NCBI GenBank assembly: GCA_037577475.1
Contig: JBAGJB010000170.1
Span: 62,001-126,000 of the forward strand
DNA length: 64,000 nt
Source of the DNA: Chaunax sp. Z400
Lineage: Eukaryota > Chordata > Actinopteri > Lophiiformes > Chaunacidae
Reading direction: 5' to 3'
Translations under genes and position numbers: made by a program
Shown: piece by piece, positions 10,646 to 22,300 of the stretch
Numbering within the stretch: the first letter of the stretch is position 1
Layout: each line of letters opens with the position of its first letter
The notes under the pieces: generated by a model
Told to the model about the DNA's origin: nothing
Seen by the model: the letters and a program-made list of their open reading frames with translations, nothing else
Databases searched by the model: none

Positions 10646-13600
10646 TTGAGTCTATAGGTTTGTGTTGTTGTTCTATTGATCCTATAGGTTTGTGTTGTTG
10701 TTATAATGAGCCTATAGGTTTGTGTTGTTATTTAGCCTATAGGTTTGTGTTGTTGTTATAATGACTCTATAGGTTTGTGTTGCTATATTGACCCTATAGG
10801 TTTGTGTTGTTGTTATAATGAGTCTATAGGTTTGTGTTGTTGTTATAACGATGCTATAGGTTTATGTGTTTGTCATATTGAGCCTATAGGTTTGTGTTGT
10901 TGTTATAATGAGTCTATTGGTTTTATGTGTTTGTCATATTGAGCCTATAGGTTTTTGTTGTTGTTCTATTGATCCTATAGGTTTGTGGTGTTGTCATATT
11001 GATCCTATAGGTTTGTGTTGTTGTTATAATGAGTCTATTGGTTTTATGTGTTTGTCATATTGAGCCTATAGGTTTTTGTTGTTGTTCTATTGATCCTATA
11101 GGTTTGTGTTGTTGTTCTATTGATCCTATAGGTTTGTGGTGTTGTCATATTGATCCTATAGGTTTGTGTTGTTGTTCTATTGATCCTATTGGTTTGTGTT
11201 GTTGTTATATTGAGCCTATAGGTTTGTGTTGTTGTCATAATGACCCTATAGGTTTTTGTTGTTGTTATATTGAGAATATAGGTTTGTGTTGCTATATTCA
11301 GCCTATAGGTTTGTGTTGTTGTTACATTGAGCCCATAGGTTTGTGTTGTTGTTATAATGAGCCTATAGGTTTGTGTTGTTATTGAGCCTATAGGTTTGTG
11401 TGTGGTGACATTGAGCCTATAGGTTTGTCTTGTTGTTATAATGAGCCTATAGGTTTGTGTTGTTGTTACAATGAGAATATAGATTTGTGTTGCTATATTG
11501 AGCCCTAAAGGTTTGTGTTGTTGTTACATTGAGCCCATAGTTTTGTGTTGTTGTTATAATGACCCTATAGGTTTATGTTGTTGTTATAATGATCCTCTAG
11601 GTTTGTGTTGTTGTTATATTGAGCCTATAGGTTTGTGTTGTTGTTATGAGCCTATAGGAATGTGTTGTTGTTATAATGACTCTATAGGTTTGTGTTATTG
11701 TTATATTGAGCCTATAGGTTTGTGTTGTTGTCATATTGAGCCTATAGGTTTGTGTTGTTGTTCTATTGATCCTATAGGTTTGTGTTGTTGTTATAATGAG
11801 TGTATAGGTTTGTGTTGTTGTTATAATGAGTCTATAGGTGTGTGTTGTTGTTATAATGAGTCTATAGGTGTGTGTGTTTGTCATATTGAGCCTATAGGTT
11901 TGTCTTCAATTGATCCTATAGGTTTGTGGTGTTGTTGTATTGATCCTATAGGTTTTTGTTGTTGTTATATTGAGTCTATAGGTTTGCGTTGTTGTTATAA
12001 TGAGCCTATAGGTTTGTGTTGTTATTGAGGCTATAGGTTTGTGTTGTTGTTCTATTGAGCCTATAGGTTTGTGTTGTTGTTCTATTGAGCCTATAGGTTT
12101 GTGTTGTTGTTATTGAGCCTATAGGTTTGTGTTGTTATTGAGCCTATAGGTTTGTGTTGTTGTTATATTGAGTCTATAGGTTTGTGTTGTTGTTCTATTG
12201 ATCCTATAGGTTTGTGTTGTTGTTATAATGAGCCTATAGGTTTGTGTTGTTATTTAGCCTATAGGTTTGTGTTGTTGTTATAATGACTCTATAGGTTTGT
12301 GTTGCTATATTGACCCTATAGGTTTGTGTTGTTGTTATAATGAGTCTATAGGTTTGTGTTGTTGTTATAACGATCCTATAGGTTTGTGTTGTTGTTCTAT
12401 TGAGCCTATAGGTTTGTGTTGTTGTTATAATGAGTCTATTGGTTTTATGTGTTTGTCATATTGAGCCTATAGGTTTTTGTTGTTGTTCTATTGATCCTAT
12501 AGGTTTGTGGTGTTGTCATATTGATCCTATAGGTTTGTGTTGTTGTTATAATGAGTCTATTGGTTTTATGTGTTTGTCATATTGAGCCTATAGGTTTTTG
12601 TTGTTGTTCTATTGATCCTATAGGTTTGTGTTGTTGTTCTATTGATCCTATAGGTTTGTGGTGTTGTCATATTGATCCTATAGGTTTGTGTTGTTGTTCT
12701 ATTGATCCTATTGGTTTGTGTTGTTGTTATATTGAGCCTATAGGTTTGTGTTGTTGTCATAATGACCCTATAGGTTTTTGTTGTTGTTATATTGAGAATA
12801 TAGGTTTGTGTTGCTATATTCAGCCTATAGGTTTGTGTTGTTGTTACATTGAGCCCATAGGTTTGTGTTGTTGTTATAATGAGCCTATAGGTTTGTGTTG
12901 TTATTGAGCCTATAGGTTTGTGTGTGGTGACATTGAGCCTATAGGTTTGTCTTGTTGTTATAATGAGCCTATAGGTTTGTGTTGTTGTTACAATGAGAAT
13001 ATAGATTTGTGTTGCTATATTGAGCCCTAAAGGTTTGTGTTGTTGTTACATTGAGCCCATAGTTTTGTGTTGTTGTTATAATGACCCTATAGGTTTATGT
13101 TGTTGTTATAATGATCCTCTAGGTTTGTGTTGTTGTTATATTGAGCCTATAGGTTTGTGTTGTTGTTATGAGCCTATAGGAATGTGTTGTTGTTATAATG
13201 ACTCTATAGGTTTGTGTTATTGTTATATTGAGCCTATAGGTTTGTGTTGTTGTCATATTGAGCCTATAGGTTTGTGTTGTTGTTCTATTGATCCTATAGG
13301 TTTGTGTTGTTGTTATAATGAGTGTATAGGTTTGTGTTGTTGTTATAATGAGTCTATAGGTGTGTGTTGTTGTTATAATGAGTCTATAGGTGTGTGTGTT
13401 TGTCATATTGAGCCTATAGGTTTGTCTTCAATTGATCCTATAGGTTTGTGGTGTTGTTGTATTGATCCTATAGGTTTTTGTTGTTGTTATATTGAGTCTA
13501 TAGGTTTGCGTTGTTGTTATAATGAGCCTATAGGTTTGTGTTGTTATTGAGGCTATAGGTTTGTGTTGTTGTTCTATTGAGCCTATAGGTTTGTGTTGTT

Positions 13601-13930
13601 GTTCTATTGAGCCTATAGGTTTGTGTTGTTGTTATTGAGCCTATAGGTTTGTGTTGTTATTGAGCCTATAGGTTTGTGTTGTTGTTATATTGAGTCTATA
13701 GGTTTGTGTTGTTGTTCTATTGATCCTATAGGTTTGTGTTGTTGTTATAATGAGCCTATAGGTTTGTGTTGTTATTTAGCCTATAGGTTTGTGTTGTTGT
13801 TATAATGACTCTATAGGTTTGTGTTGCTATATTGACCCTATAGGTTTGTGTTGTTGTTATAATGAGTCTATAGGTTTGTGTTGTTGTTATAACGATCCTA
13901 TAGGTTTGTGTTGTTGTTCTATTGAGCCTA
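10646..13930. repeat. 1,522-bp higher-order unit, about two copies (family II)
   Basis: Landmarks repeat at +1,522 bp: the CCCTAAAGG marker at 11,503 and 13,025, the 31-bp monomer near 11,034 and 12,556, and the TTGTCTTCAATTGATCC monomer near 11,900 and 13,424. Translations of 11,498-12,028 and 13,020-13,550 are identical. One local difference is informative. Near 10,860 the first copy has a GATGCTATAGG / TTTATGTG pair, where the second (12,372) and the start of a third (13,894) have GATCC followed by TCTATTGAG. That pattern suggests small-scale conversion. Confidence 0.87.
11503..11511. repeat. CCCTAAAGG family II marker (first of 11)
   Basis: The palindrome CCTATAGG is replaced by CCCTAAAGG, one base longer. 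It occurs once per family II core, at 11,503, 13,025, 16,389, 42,653, 44,854, 46,448, 48,024, 51,445, 57,986, 59,776 and 61,451. Family I cores (for example 4,877-5,779 and 20,153-21,100) have ordinary CCTATAGG monomers with extra TTACATTGAG copies at this place. It serves as a clean tag for typing units. Confidence 0.9.
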
Positions 13931-16900
13931 TAGGTTTGTGTTGTTGTTCTATTGATCCTATAGGTTTGTGTTGTTGTTATAATGAGTCTATAGGTTTGTG
14001 TGTGGTTACATTGAGCCTATAGGTTTGTGTTGTTGTTATAATGAGCCTATAGGTTTGTGTAGTTGTTATAATGACTCTATAGGTTTGTGTTGTTGTTATA
14101 TTGAGCCTATAGGTTTGTGTTGTTGTCATAATGACCCTATAGGTTTGTGTTGTTCTATTGATCCTATATGTTTGTGTTGTTGTTATAATGAGCCTATAGG
14201 TTTGTGTTGTTGTTCTATTGAGCCTATAGGTTTGTGTTGTTGTTATCATGAGCCTATAGGTTTGTGTTGTTATTGAGCATATAGGTTTGTGTGTGGTGAC
14301 ATTGAGCCTATAGGTTTGTGTTGTTATTGAGCCTATAGGTTTGTGTTGTTGTTATAATGAGAATATAGGTTTGTGTTGCTATATTGAGCCTATAGGTTTG
14401 TGTTGTTGTTACATTGAGCCCATAGTTTTGCGTTGTTGTTCTATTGATCCTATAGGTTTGTGGTGTTGTCATATTGAGCCTATAGGTTTTTGTTGTTGTT
14501 CTATTGATCCTATTGGTTTGTGGTGTTGTTGTATTGATCCTATAGGTTTGTGTTGTTGTTATATTGAGTCTATAGGTTTGTGTTGTTGTTATAATGAGCC
14601 TATAGGTTTGTGTTGTTGTTCTATTGAGCCTATAGGTTTGTGTTGTTGTTCTATTGAGCCTATAGGTTTGTGTTGTTGTTCTATTGAGCCTATAGGTTTG
14701 TGTTGTTGTTATAATGAGCCTATAGGTTTGTGTTGTTTTTGAGCCTATAGGTTTGTGTGTGGTGACATTGAGCCTATAGGTTTGTCTTGTTGTTATAATG
14801 AGCCTATAGGTTTGTGTTGTTGTTATAATGAGTCTATAGGTTTATGTTGTTGTTACACTGAGCCTATAGGTTTGTGTTGTTGTTATAATGAGCCTATAGG
14901 TTTGTGCTGTTGTTCTATTGAGCCTATAGGTTTGTGTTGTTGTTATAATGAGCCTATAGGTTTGTGTGTGGTGACATTGAGCCTATAGGTTTGTCTTGTT
15001 GTTATAATGAGCCTATAGGTTTGTGTTGTTGTTATAATGGGCCTATAGGTTTGTGTTGTTGTTATAATGGGCCTATAGGTTTGTGTTGTTATTGAGGCTA
15101 TAGGTTTGTGTTGTTGTTCGATTGAGCCTATAGGTTTGTGTTGTTGTTATAATGAGCCTATAGGTTTGTGTTGTTATTGAGCCTATAGGTTTGTGTTGTT
15201 GTTATATTGAGCCTATAGGTTTGTGTTGTTGTTATATTGAGCCTATAGGTTTGTGTTGTTGTTATATTGAGCCTATAGGTTTGTGTGTGGTGACATTGAG
15301 CCTATAGGTTTGTGTTGTTGTTATAATGAGCCTATAGGTTTGTGTTGTTGTTATAATGAGTCTATAGGTTTGTGTTGTTGTTACACTGAGCCTATAGGTT
15401 TGTGTTGTTGTTATAATGAGCCTATAGGTTTGTGTTGTTATTGAGCCTATAGGTTTGTGTTGTTGTTCTATTGAGTCTATAGGTTTGTGTTGTTGTTCTA
15501 TTGATCCTATAGGTTTGTGTTGTTGTTATAATGAGCCTATAGGTTAGTGTTGTTATTTAGCCTATAGGTTTGTGTTGTTGTTATAATGACTCTATAGGTT
15601 TGTGTTGTTGTTATATTGACCCTATAGGTATTTGTTGTTGTTATAATGAGTCTATAGGTTTGTGTTGTTGTTATAACGATCCTATAGGTTTATGTGTTTG
15701 TCATATCGATCCTATAGGTTTATGTGTTTGTCATATCGATCCTATAGGTTTGTGTTGTTGTTCTCTTGATCCTATAGGTTTGTGTTGTTGTTCTATTGAT
15801 CCTATAGGTTTGTGGTGTTGTCATATTGAGCCTATAGGTTTGTGTTGTTGTTCTATTGATCCTATTGGTTTGTGTTGTTGTTATAATGACTCTATAGGTT
15901 TGTGTTGTTGTTATAATGACTCTATAGGTTTGTGTTGTTGTTACACTGAGCCTATAGGTTTTTGCTGTTGTTATAATGAGCCTTTAGGTTTGTGCTGTTG
16001 TTCTATTGAGCCTATAGGTTTGTGCTGTTGTTCTATTGAGCCTATAGGTTTGTGTTGTTGTTATAATGAGCTTATCGGTTTGTGTTGTTGTTATATTGAG
16101 CCTATAGGTTTGTGTTGTTGTCATAATGACCCTATAGGTTTTTGTTGTTGTTATATTGAGCCTATGGGTTTGTGTTGTTATTCTATTGAGAATATAGGTT
16201 TGTGTTGCTATATTCAGCCTATAGGTTTGTGTTGTTGTTACATTGAGCCCATAGGTTTGTGTTGTTATTGAGCCTATAGGTTTGTGTGTGGTGACATTGA
16301 GCCTATAGGTTTGTCTTGTTGTTATAATGAGCCTATAGGTTTGTGTTGTTGTTATAATGAGAATATAGATTTGTGTTGCTATATTGAGCCCTAAAGGTTT
16401 GTGTTGTTACATTGAGCCCATAGTTTTGTGTTGTTGTTATAATGACCCTATAGGTTTATGTTGTTGTTATAATGATCCTCTAGGTTTGTGTTGTTGTTAT
16501 ATTGAGCCTATAGGTTTGTGTTGTTGTTCTATTGATCCTATAGGTTTGTGTTGTTGTTATAATGAGTGTATAGGTTTGTCTTGTTGTTATAATGACTCTA
16601 TAGGTTTGTGTTGTTGTTCTATTGAGTCTATAGGTTTGTGTTGTTGTTCTATTGAGCCTATAGGTTTGTGTTGTTGTTATATTGAGTCTATAGGTTTGTG
16701 TTGTTGTTCTATTGATCCTATAGGTTTGTGTTGTTGTTATAATGAGCCTATAGGTTTGTGTTGTTGTTATAATGACTCTATAGGTTTGTGTTGCTATATT
16801 GACCCTATAGGTTTGTGTTGTTGTTATAATGAGTCTATAGGTTTGTGTTGTTGTTATAACGATCCTATAGGTTTGTGTTGTTGTTATATTGAGCCTATAG

Positions 16901-19095
16901 GTTTGTGTTGTTGTTCTATTGATCCTATAGGTTTGTGTTGTTGTTATAATGAGTCTATAGGTTTGTGTGTGGTTACATTGAGCCTATAGGTTTGTGTTGT
17001 TGTTATAATGAGCCTATAGGTTTGTGTAGTTGTTATAATGACTCTATAGGTTTGTGTTGTTGTTATATTGAGCCTATAGGTTTGTGTTGTTGTCATAATG
17101 ACCCTATAGGTTTGTGTTGTTGTCATATTGAGCCTATAGGTTTGTGTTGTTCTATTGATCCTATATGTTTGTGTTGTTGTTATAATGAGCCTATAGGTTT
17201 GTGTTGTTGTTATATTGAGCCTATAGGTTTGTGTTGTTGTTATAATGAGCCTATAGGAATGTGTTGTTGTTATAATGAGCCTATAGGAATGTGTTGTTGT
17301 TATAATGACTCTATAGGTTTGTGTTATTGTTATATTGAGCCTATAGGTTTGTGTTGTTGTCATATTGAGCCTATAGGTTTGTGTTGTTGTTCTATTGATC
17401 CTATAGGTTTGTGTTGTTGTTATAATGAGTGTATAGGTTTGTGTTGTTGTTATAATGAGTCTATAGGTTTATGTGTTTGTCATATTGAGCCTATAGGTTT
17501 GTGTTCAATTGATCCTATAGGTTTGTGGTGTTGTTGTATTGATCCTATAGTTTTTTGTTGTTGTTATATTGAGTCTATAGGTTTGCGTTGTTGTTATAAT
17601 GAGCCTATAGGTTTGTGTTGTTATTGAGGCTATAGGTTTGTGTTGTTGTTCTATTGAGCCTATAGGTTTGTGTTGTTGTTATAATGAGCCTATAGGTTTG
17701 TGTTGTTATTGAGCCTATAGGTTTGTGTTGTTATTGAGCCTATAGGTTTGTGTTGTTATTGAGCCTATAGGTTTGTGTTGTTATTGAGCCTATAGGTTTG
17801 TGTTGTTGTTATATTGAGTCTATAGGTTTGTGTTGTTGTTCTATTGAGCCTATAGGTTTGTGTTGTTGTTCTATTGAGTCTATAGGTTTGTGTTGTTGTT
17901 CTATTGATCCTATAGGTTTGTGTTGTTGTTATCATGAGCCTATAGGTTTGTGTTGTTATTTAGCCTATAGGTTTGTGTTGTTGTTATAATGACTCTATAG
18001 GTTTGTGTTGCTATATTGACCCTATAGGTTTGTGTTGTTGTTATAATGAGTCTATAGGTTTGTGTTGTTGTTATAACGATCCTATAGGTTTGTGTTGTTA
18101 TATTGAGCCTATAGGTTTGTGTTGTTGTTCTATTGATCCTATAGGTTTGTGTTGTTGTTATAATGAGCCTATAGGTTTGTGTGTGGTTACATTGAGCCTA
18201 TAGGTTTGTGTTGTTGTTATAATGAGCCTATAGGTTTGTGTAGTTGTTATAATGACTCTATAGGTTTGTGTTGTTGTTATATTGAGCCTATAGGTTTGTG
18301 TTGTTCTATTGATCCTATAGGTTTGTGTTGTTGTTATAATGAGCCTATAGGTTTGTGTTGTTGTTCTATTGAGCCTATAGGTTTGTGTTGTTGTTATCAT
18401 GAGCCTATAGGTTTGTGTTGTTATTGAGCATATAGGTTTGTGTGTGGTGACATTGAGCCTATAGGTTTGTGTTGTTATTGAGCCTATAGGTTTGTGTTGT
18501 TGTTATAATGAGAATATAGGTTTGTGTTGCTATATTGAGCCTATAGGTTTGTGTTCTATTGATCCTATAGGTTTGTGGTGTTGTTCTATTGGTCCTATAG
18601 GTTTGTGGTGTTGTTGTATTGATCCTTTAGGTTTTTGTTGTTTTTATATTGAGTCTATAGGTTTGTGTTGTTTTTATAATGGGCCTATAGGTTTGTGTTG
18701 TTATTGAGGCTATAGGTTTGTGTTGTTGTTCGATTGAGCCTATAGGTTTGTGTTGTTGTTATAATGAGCCTATAGGTTTGTGTTGTTATTTAGCCTATAG
18801 GTTTGTGTTGTTGTTCTATTGATCCTATAGGTTTGTGTTGTTATTTAGCCTATAGGTTTGTGTTGTTGTTCTATTGATCCTATAGGTTTGTGTTGTTATT
18901 TAGCCTATAGGTTTGTGTTGTTGTTATAATGAGCCTATAGGTTTGTGTGTGGTGACATTGAGCCTATAGGTTTGTCTTGTTGTTATAATGAGCCTATAGG
19001 TTTGTGTTGTTGTTATAATGAGTCTATAGGTTTGTGTTGTTGTTACACTGAGCCTATAGGTTTGTGTTGTTGTTATAATGAGCCTATAGGTTTGT
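12715..19095. repeat. ~6.4-kb block, left member of a 35-kb-distant duplication
   Basis: The monomer order here is repeated at 47,714-54,176. The offset grows stepwise: 34,999 (13,020/48,019), 35,026 (13,998/49,024), 35,056 (16,384/51,440) and 35,081 (16,965/52,046 to 18,945/54,026). The steps of 27, 30 and 25 bp are each exactly one monomer. It includes family II cores at 13,025 and 16,389, a GTGTGTGG-monomer-rich part (14,280-15,300), a run of four 25-bp TATTGAG monomers (about 17,695-17,795) and alternating TATTTAG / TCTATTGAT monomers (about 18,780-18,905). Confidence 0.88.
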
Positions 19096-19309
19096 GTTGT
19101 TGTTATAATGAGCCTATAGGTTTGTGTTGTTATTGAGCCTATAGGTTTGTGTTGTTGTTCTATTGAGTCTATAGGTTTGTGTTGTTGTTCTATTGATCCT
19201 ATAGGTTTGTGTTGTTGTTATAATGAGCCTATAGGTTTGTGTTGTTATTTAGCCTATAGGTTTGTGTTGTTGTTATAATGACTCTATAGGTTTGTGTTGC
19301 TATATTGAC

Positions 19310-22300
19310 CCTATAGGTTTGTGTTGTTGTTATAATGAGTCTATAGGTTTGTGTTGTTGTTATAACGATGCTATAGGTTTATGTGTTTGTCATATTGAGC
19401 CTATAGGTTTGTGTTGTTGTTATAATGAGTCTATTGGTTTTATGTGTTTGTCATATTGAGCCTATAGGTTTTTGTTGTTGTTCTATTGATCCTATAGGTT
19501 TGTGGTGTTGTCATATTGATCCTATAGGTTTGTGTTGTTGTTATAATGAGTCTATTGGTTTTATGTGTTTGTCATATTGAGCCTATAGGTTTTTGTTGTT
19601 GTTCTATTGATCCTATAGGTTTGTGTTGTTGTTCTATTGATCCTATAGGTTTGTGGTGTTGTCATATTGATCCTATAGGTTTGTGTTGTTGTTCTATTGA
19701 TCCTATTGGTTTGTGTTGTTGTTCTATTGATCCTATTGGTTTGTGTTGTTGTTATAATGACTCTATAGGTTTGTGTTGTTGTTACACTGAGCCTATAGGT
19801 TTGTGTTGTTGTTATAATGAGCCTATAGGTTTTTGCTGTTGTTATAATGAGCCTATAGGTTTGTGCTGTTGTTCTATTGAGCCTATAGGTTTGTGCTGTT
19901 GTTCTATTGAGCCTATAGGTTTGTGTTGTTGTTATAATGAGCTTATCGGTTTGTGTTGTTGTTATATTGAGCCTATGGGTTTGTGTTGTTGTTATATTGA
20001 GCCTATGGGTTTGTGTTGTTATTCTATTGAGAATATAGGTTTGTGTTGCTATATTCAGCCTATAGGTTTGTGTTGTTGTTACATTGAGCCCATAGGTTTG
20101 TGTTGTTGTTATAATGAGCCTATAGGTTTGTGTTGTTATTGAGCCTATAGGTTTGTGTTGTTGTTATAATGAGCTTATCGGTTTGTGTTGTTGTTATATT
20201 GAGCCTATGGGTTTGTGTTGTTATTCTATTGAGAATATAGGTTTGTGTTGCTATATTCAGCCTATAGGTTTGTGTTGTTGTTACATTGAGCCTATAGGTT
20301 TGTCTTGTTGTTATAATGAGCCTATAGGTTTGTGTTGTTGTTATAATGAGAATATAGGTTTGTGTTGCTATATTGAGCCTATAGGTTTGTGTTGTTGTTA
20401 CATTGAGCCTATAGGTTTGTGTTGTTGTTACATTGAGCCTATAGGTTTGTGTTGTTGTTACATTGAGCCCATAGATTTGTGTTGTTGTTATAATGACCCT
20501 ATAGGTTTATGTTGTTGTTATAATGATCCTCTAGGTTTGTGTTGTTGTTATATTGAGCCTATAGGTTTGTGTTGTTGTTATATTGAGCCTATAGGTTTGT
20601 GTTGTTGTTATAATGAGCCTATAGGAATGTGTTGTTGTTATAATGACTCTATAGGTTTGTGTTATTGTTATATTGAGCCTATAGGTTTGTGTTGTTGTCA
20701 TATTGAGCCTATAGGTTTGTGTTCTTGTTATAATGAGTGTATAGGTTTGTGTTGTTGTTATAATGAGTGTATAGGTTTGTGTTGTTGTTATAATGAGTGT
20801 ATAGGTTTGTGTTGTTGTTATAATGAGTCTATAGGTTTGTGTGTTTGTCATATTGAGCCTATAGGTTTGTGTTCTATTGATCCTATAGGTTTGTGGTGTT
20901 GTTGTATTGATCCTATAGGTTTTTGTTGTTGTTATATTGAGTCTATAGGTTTGCGTTGTTGTTATATTGAGTCTATAGGTTTGCGTTGTTGTTATATTGA
21001 GTCTATAGGTTTGCGTTGTTGTTATATTGAGGCTATTGGTTTGTGTTGTTGTTCTATTGAGCCTATAGGTTTGTGTTGTTGTTCTATTGAGCCTATAGGT
21101 TTGTGTTGTTGTTCTATTGAGCCTATAGGTTTGTGTTGTTGTTATAATGAGCCTATAGGTTTGTGCTGTTGTTCTATTGAGCCTATAGGTTTGTGCTGTT
21201 GTTCTATTGAGCCTATAGGTTTGTGTTGTTGTTATAATGAGCTTATCGGTTTGTGTTGTTGTTATATTGAGCCTATGGGTTTGTGTTGTTGTTATATTGA
21301 GCCTATGGGTTTGTGTTGTTATTCTATTGAGAATATAGGTTTGTGTTGCTATATTCAGCCTATAGGTTTGTGTTGTTGTTACATTGAGCCCATAGGTTTG
21401 TGTTGTTGTTATAATGAGCCTATAGGTTTGTGTTGTTATTGAGCCTATAGGTTTGTGTTGTTGTTATAATGAGCTTATCGGTTTGTGTTGTTGTTATATT
21501 GAGCCTATGGGTTTGTGTTGTTATTCTATTGAGAATATAGGTTTGTGTTGCTATATTCAGCCTATAGGTTTGTGTTGTTGTTACATTGAGCCTATAGGTT
21601 TGTCTTGTTGTTATAATGAGCCTATAGGTTTGTGTTGTTGTTATAATGAGAATATAGGTTTGTGTTGCTATATTGAGCCTATAGGTTTGTGTTGTTGTTA
21701 CATTGAGCCTATAGGTTTGTGTTGTTGTTACATTGAGCCTATAGGTTTGTGTTGTTGTTACATTGAGCCCATAGATTTGTGTTGTTGTTATAATGACCCT
21801 ATAGGTTTATGTTGTTGTTATAATGATCCTCTAGGTTTGTGTTGTTGTTATATTGAGCCTATAGGTTTGTGTTGTTGTTATATTGAGCCTATAGGTTTGT
21901 GTTGTTGTTATAATGAGCCTATAGGAATGTGTTGTTGTTATAATGACTCTATAGGTTTGTGTTATTGTTATATTGAGCCTATAGGTTTGTGTTGTTGTCA
22001 TATTGAGCCTATAGGTTTGTGTTCTTGTTATAATGAGTGTATAGGTTTGTGTTGTTGTTATAATGAGTGTATAGGTTTGTGTTGTTGTTATAATGAGTGT
22101 ATAGGTTTGTGTTGTTGTTATAATGAGTCTATAGGTTTGTGTGTTTGTCATATTGAGCCTATAGGTTTGTGTTCTATTGATCCTATAGGTTTGTGGTGTT
22201 GTTGTATTGATCCTATAGGTTTTTGTTGTTGTTATATTGAGTCTATAGGTTTGCGTTGTTGTTATATTGAGTCTATAGGTTTGCGTTGTTGTTATATTGA

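Noticed and set aside
11503..11511. CCCTAAAGG as a transposon target-site or plant-telomere (CCCTAAA) fragment
   Set aside because: It is a single variant in a fixed place of each family II core, flanked by normal monomers, with no tandem CCCTAAA and no inserted element.
20153..21442. 429-codon open frame (and its copy at 27,515-28,804) as a cysteine-rich repeat protein gene
   Set aside because: It starts at a TTG inside a monomer, has no upstream or downstream gene signals and ends at the first 25-bp monomer. It is one of well over a hundred similar frames. Variation hits all codon positions, and frame-shifting monomers are common and tolerated.
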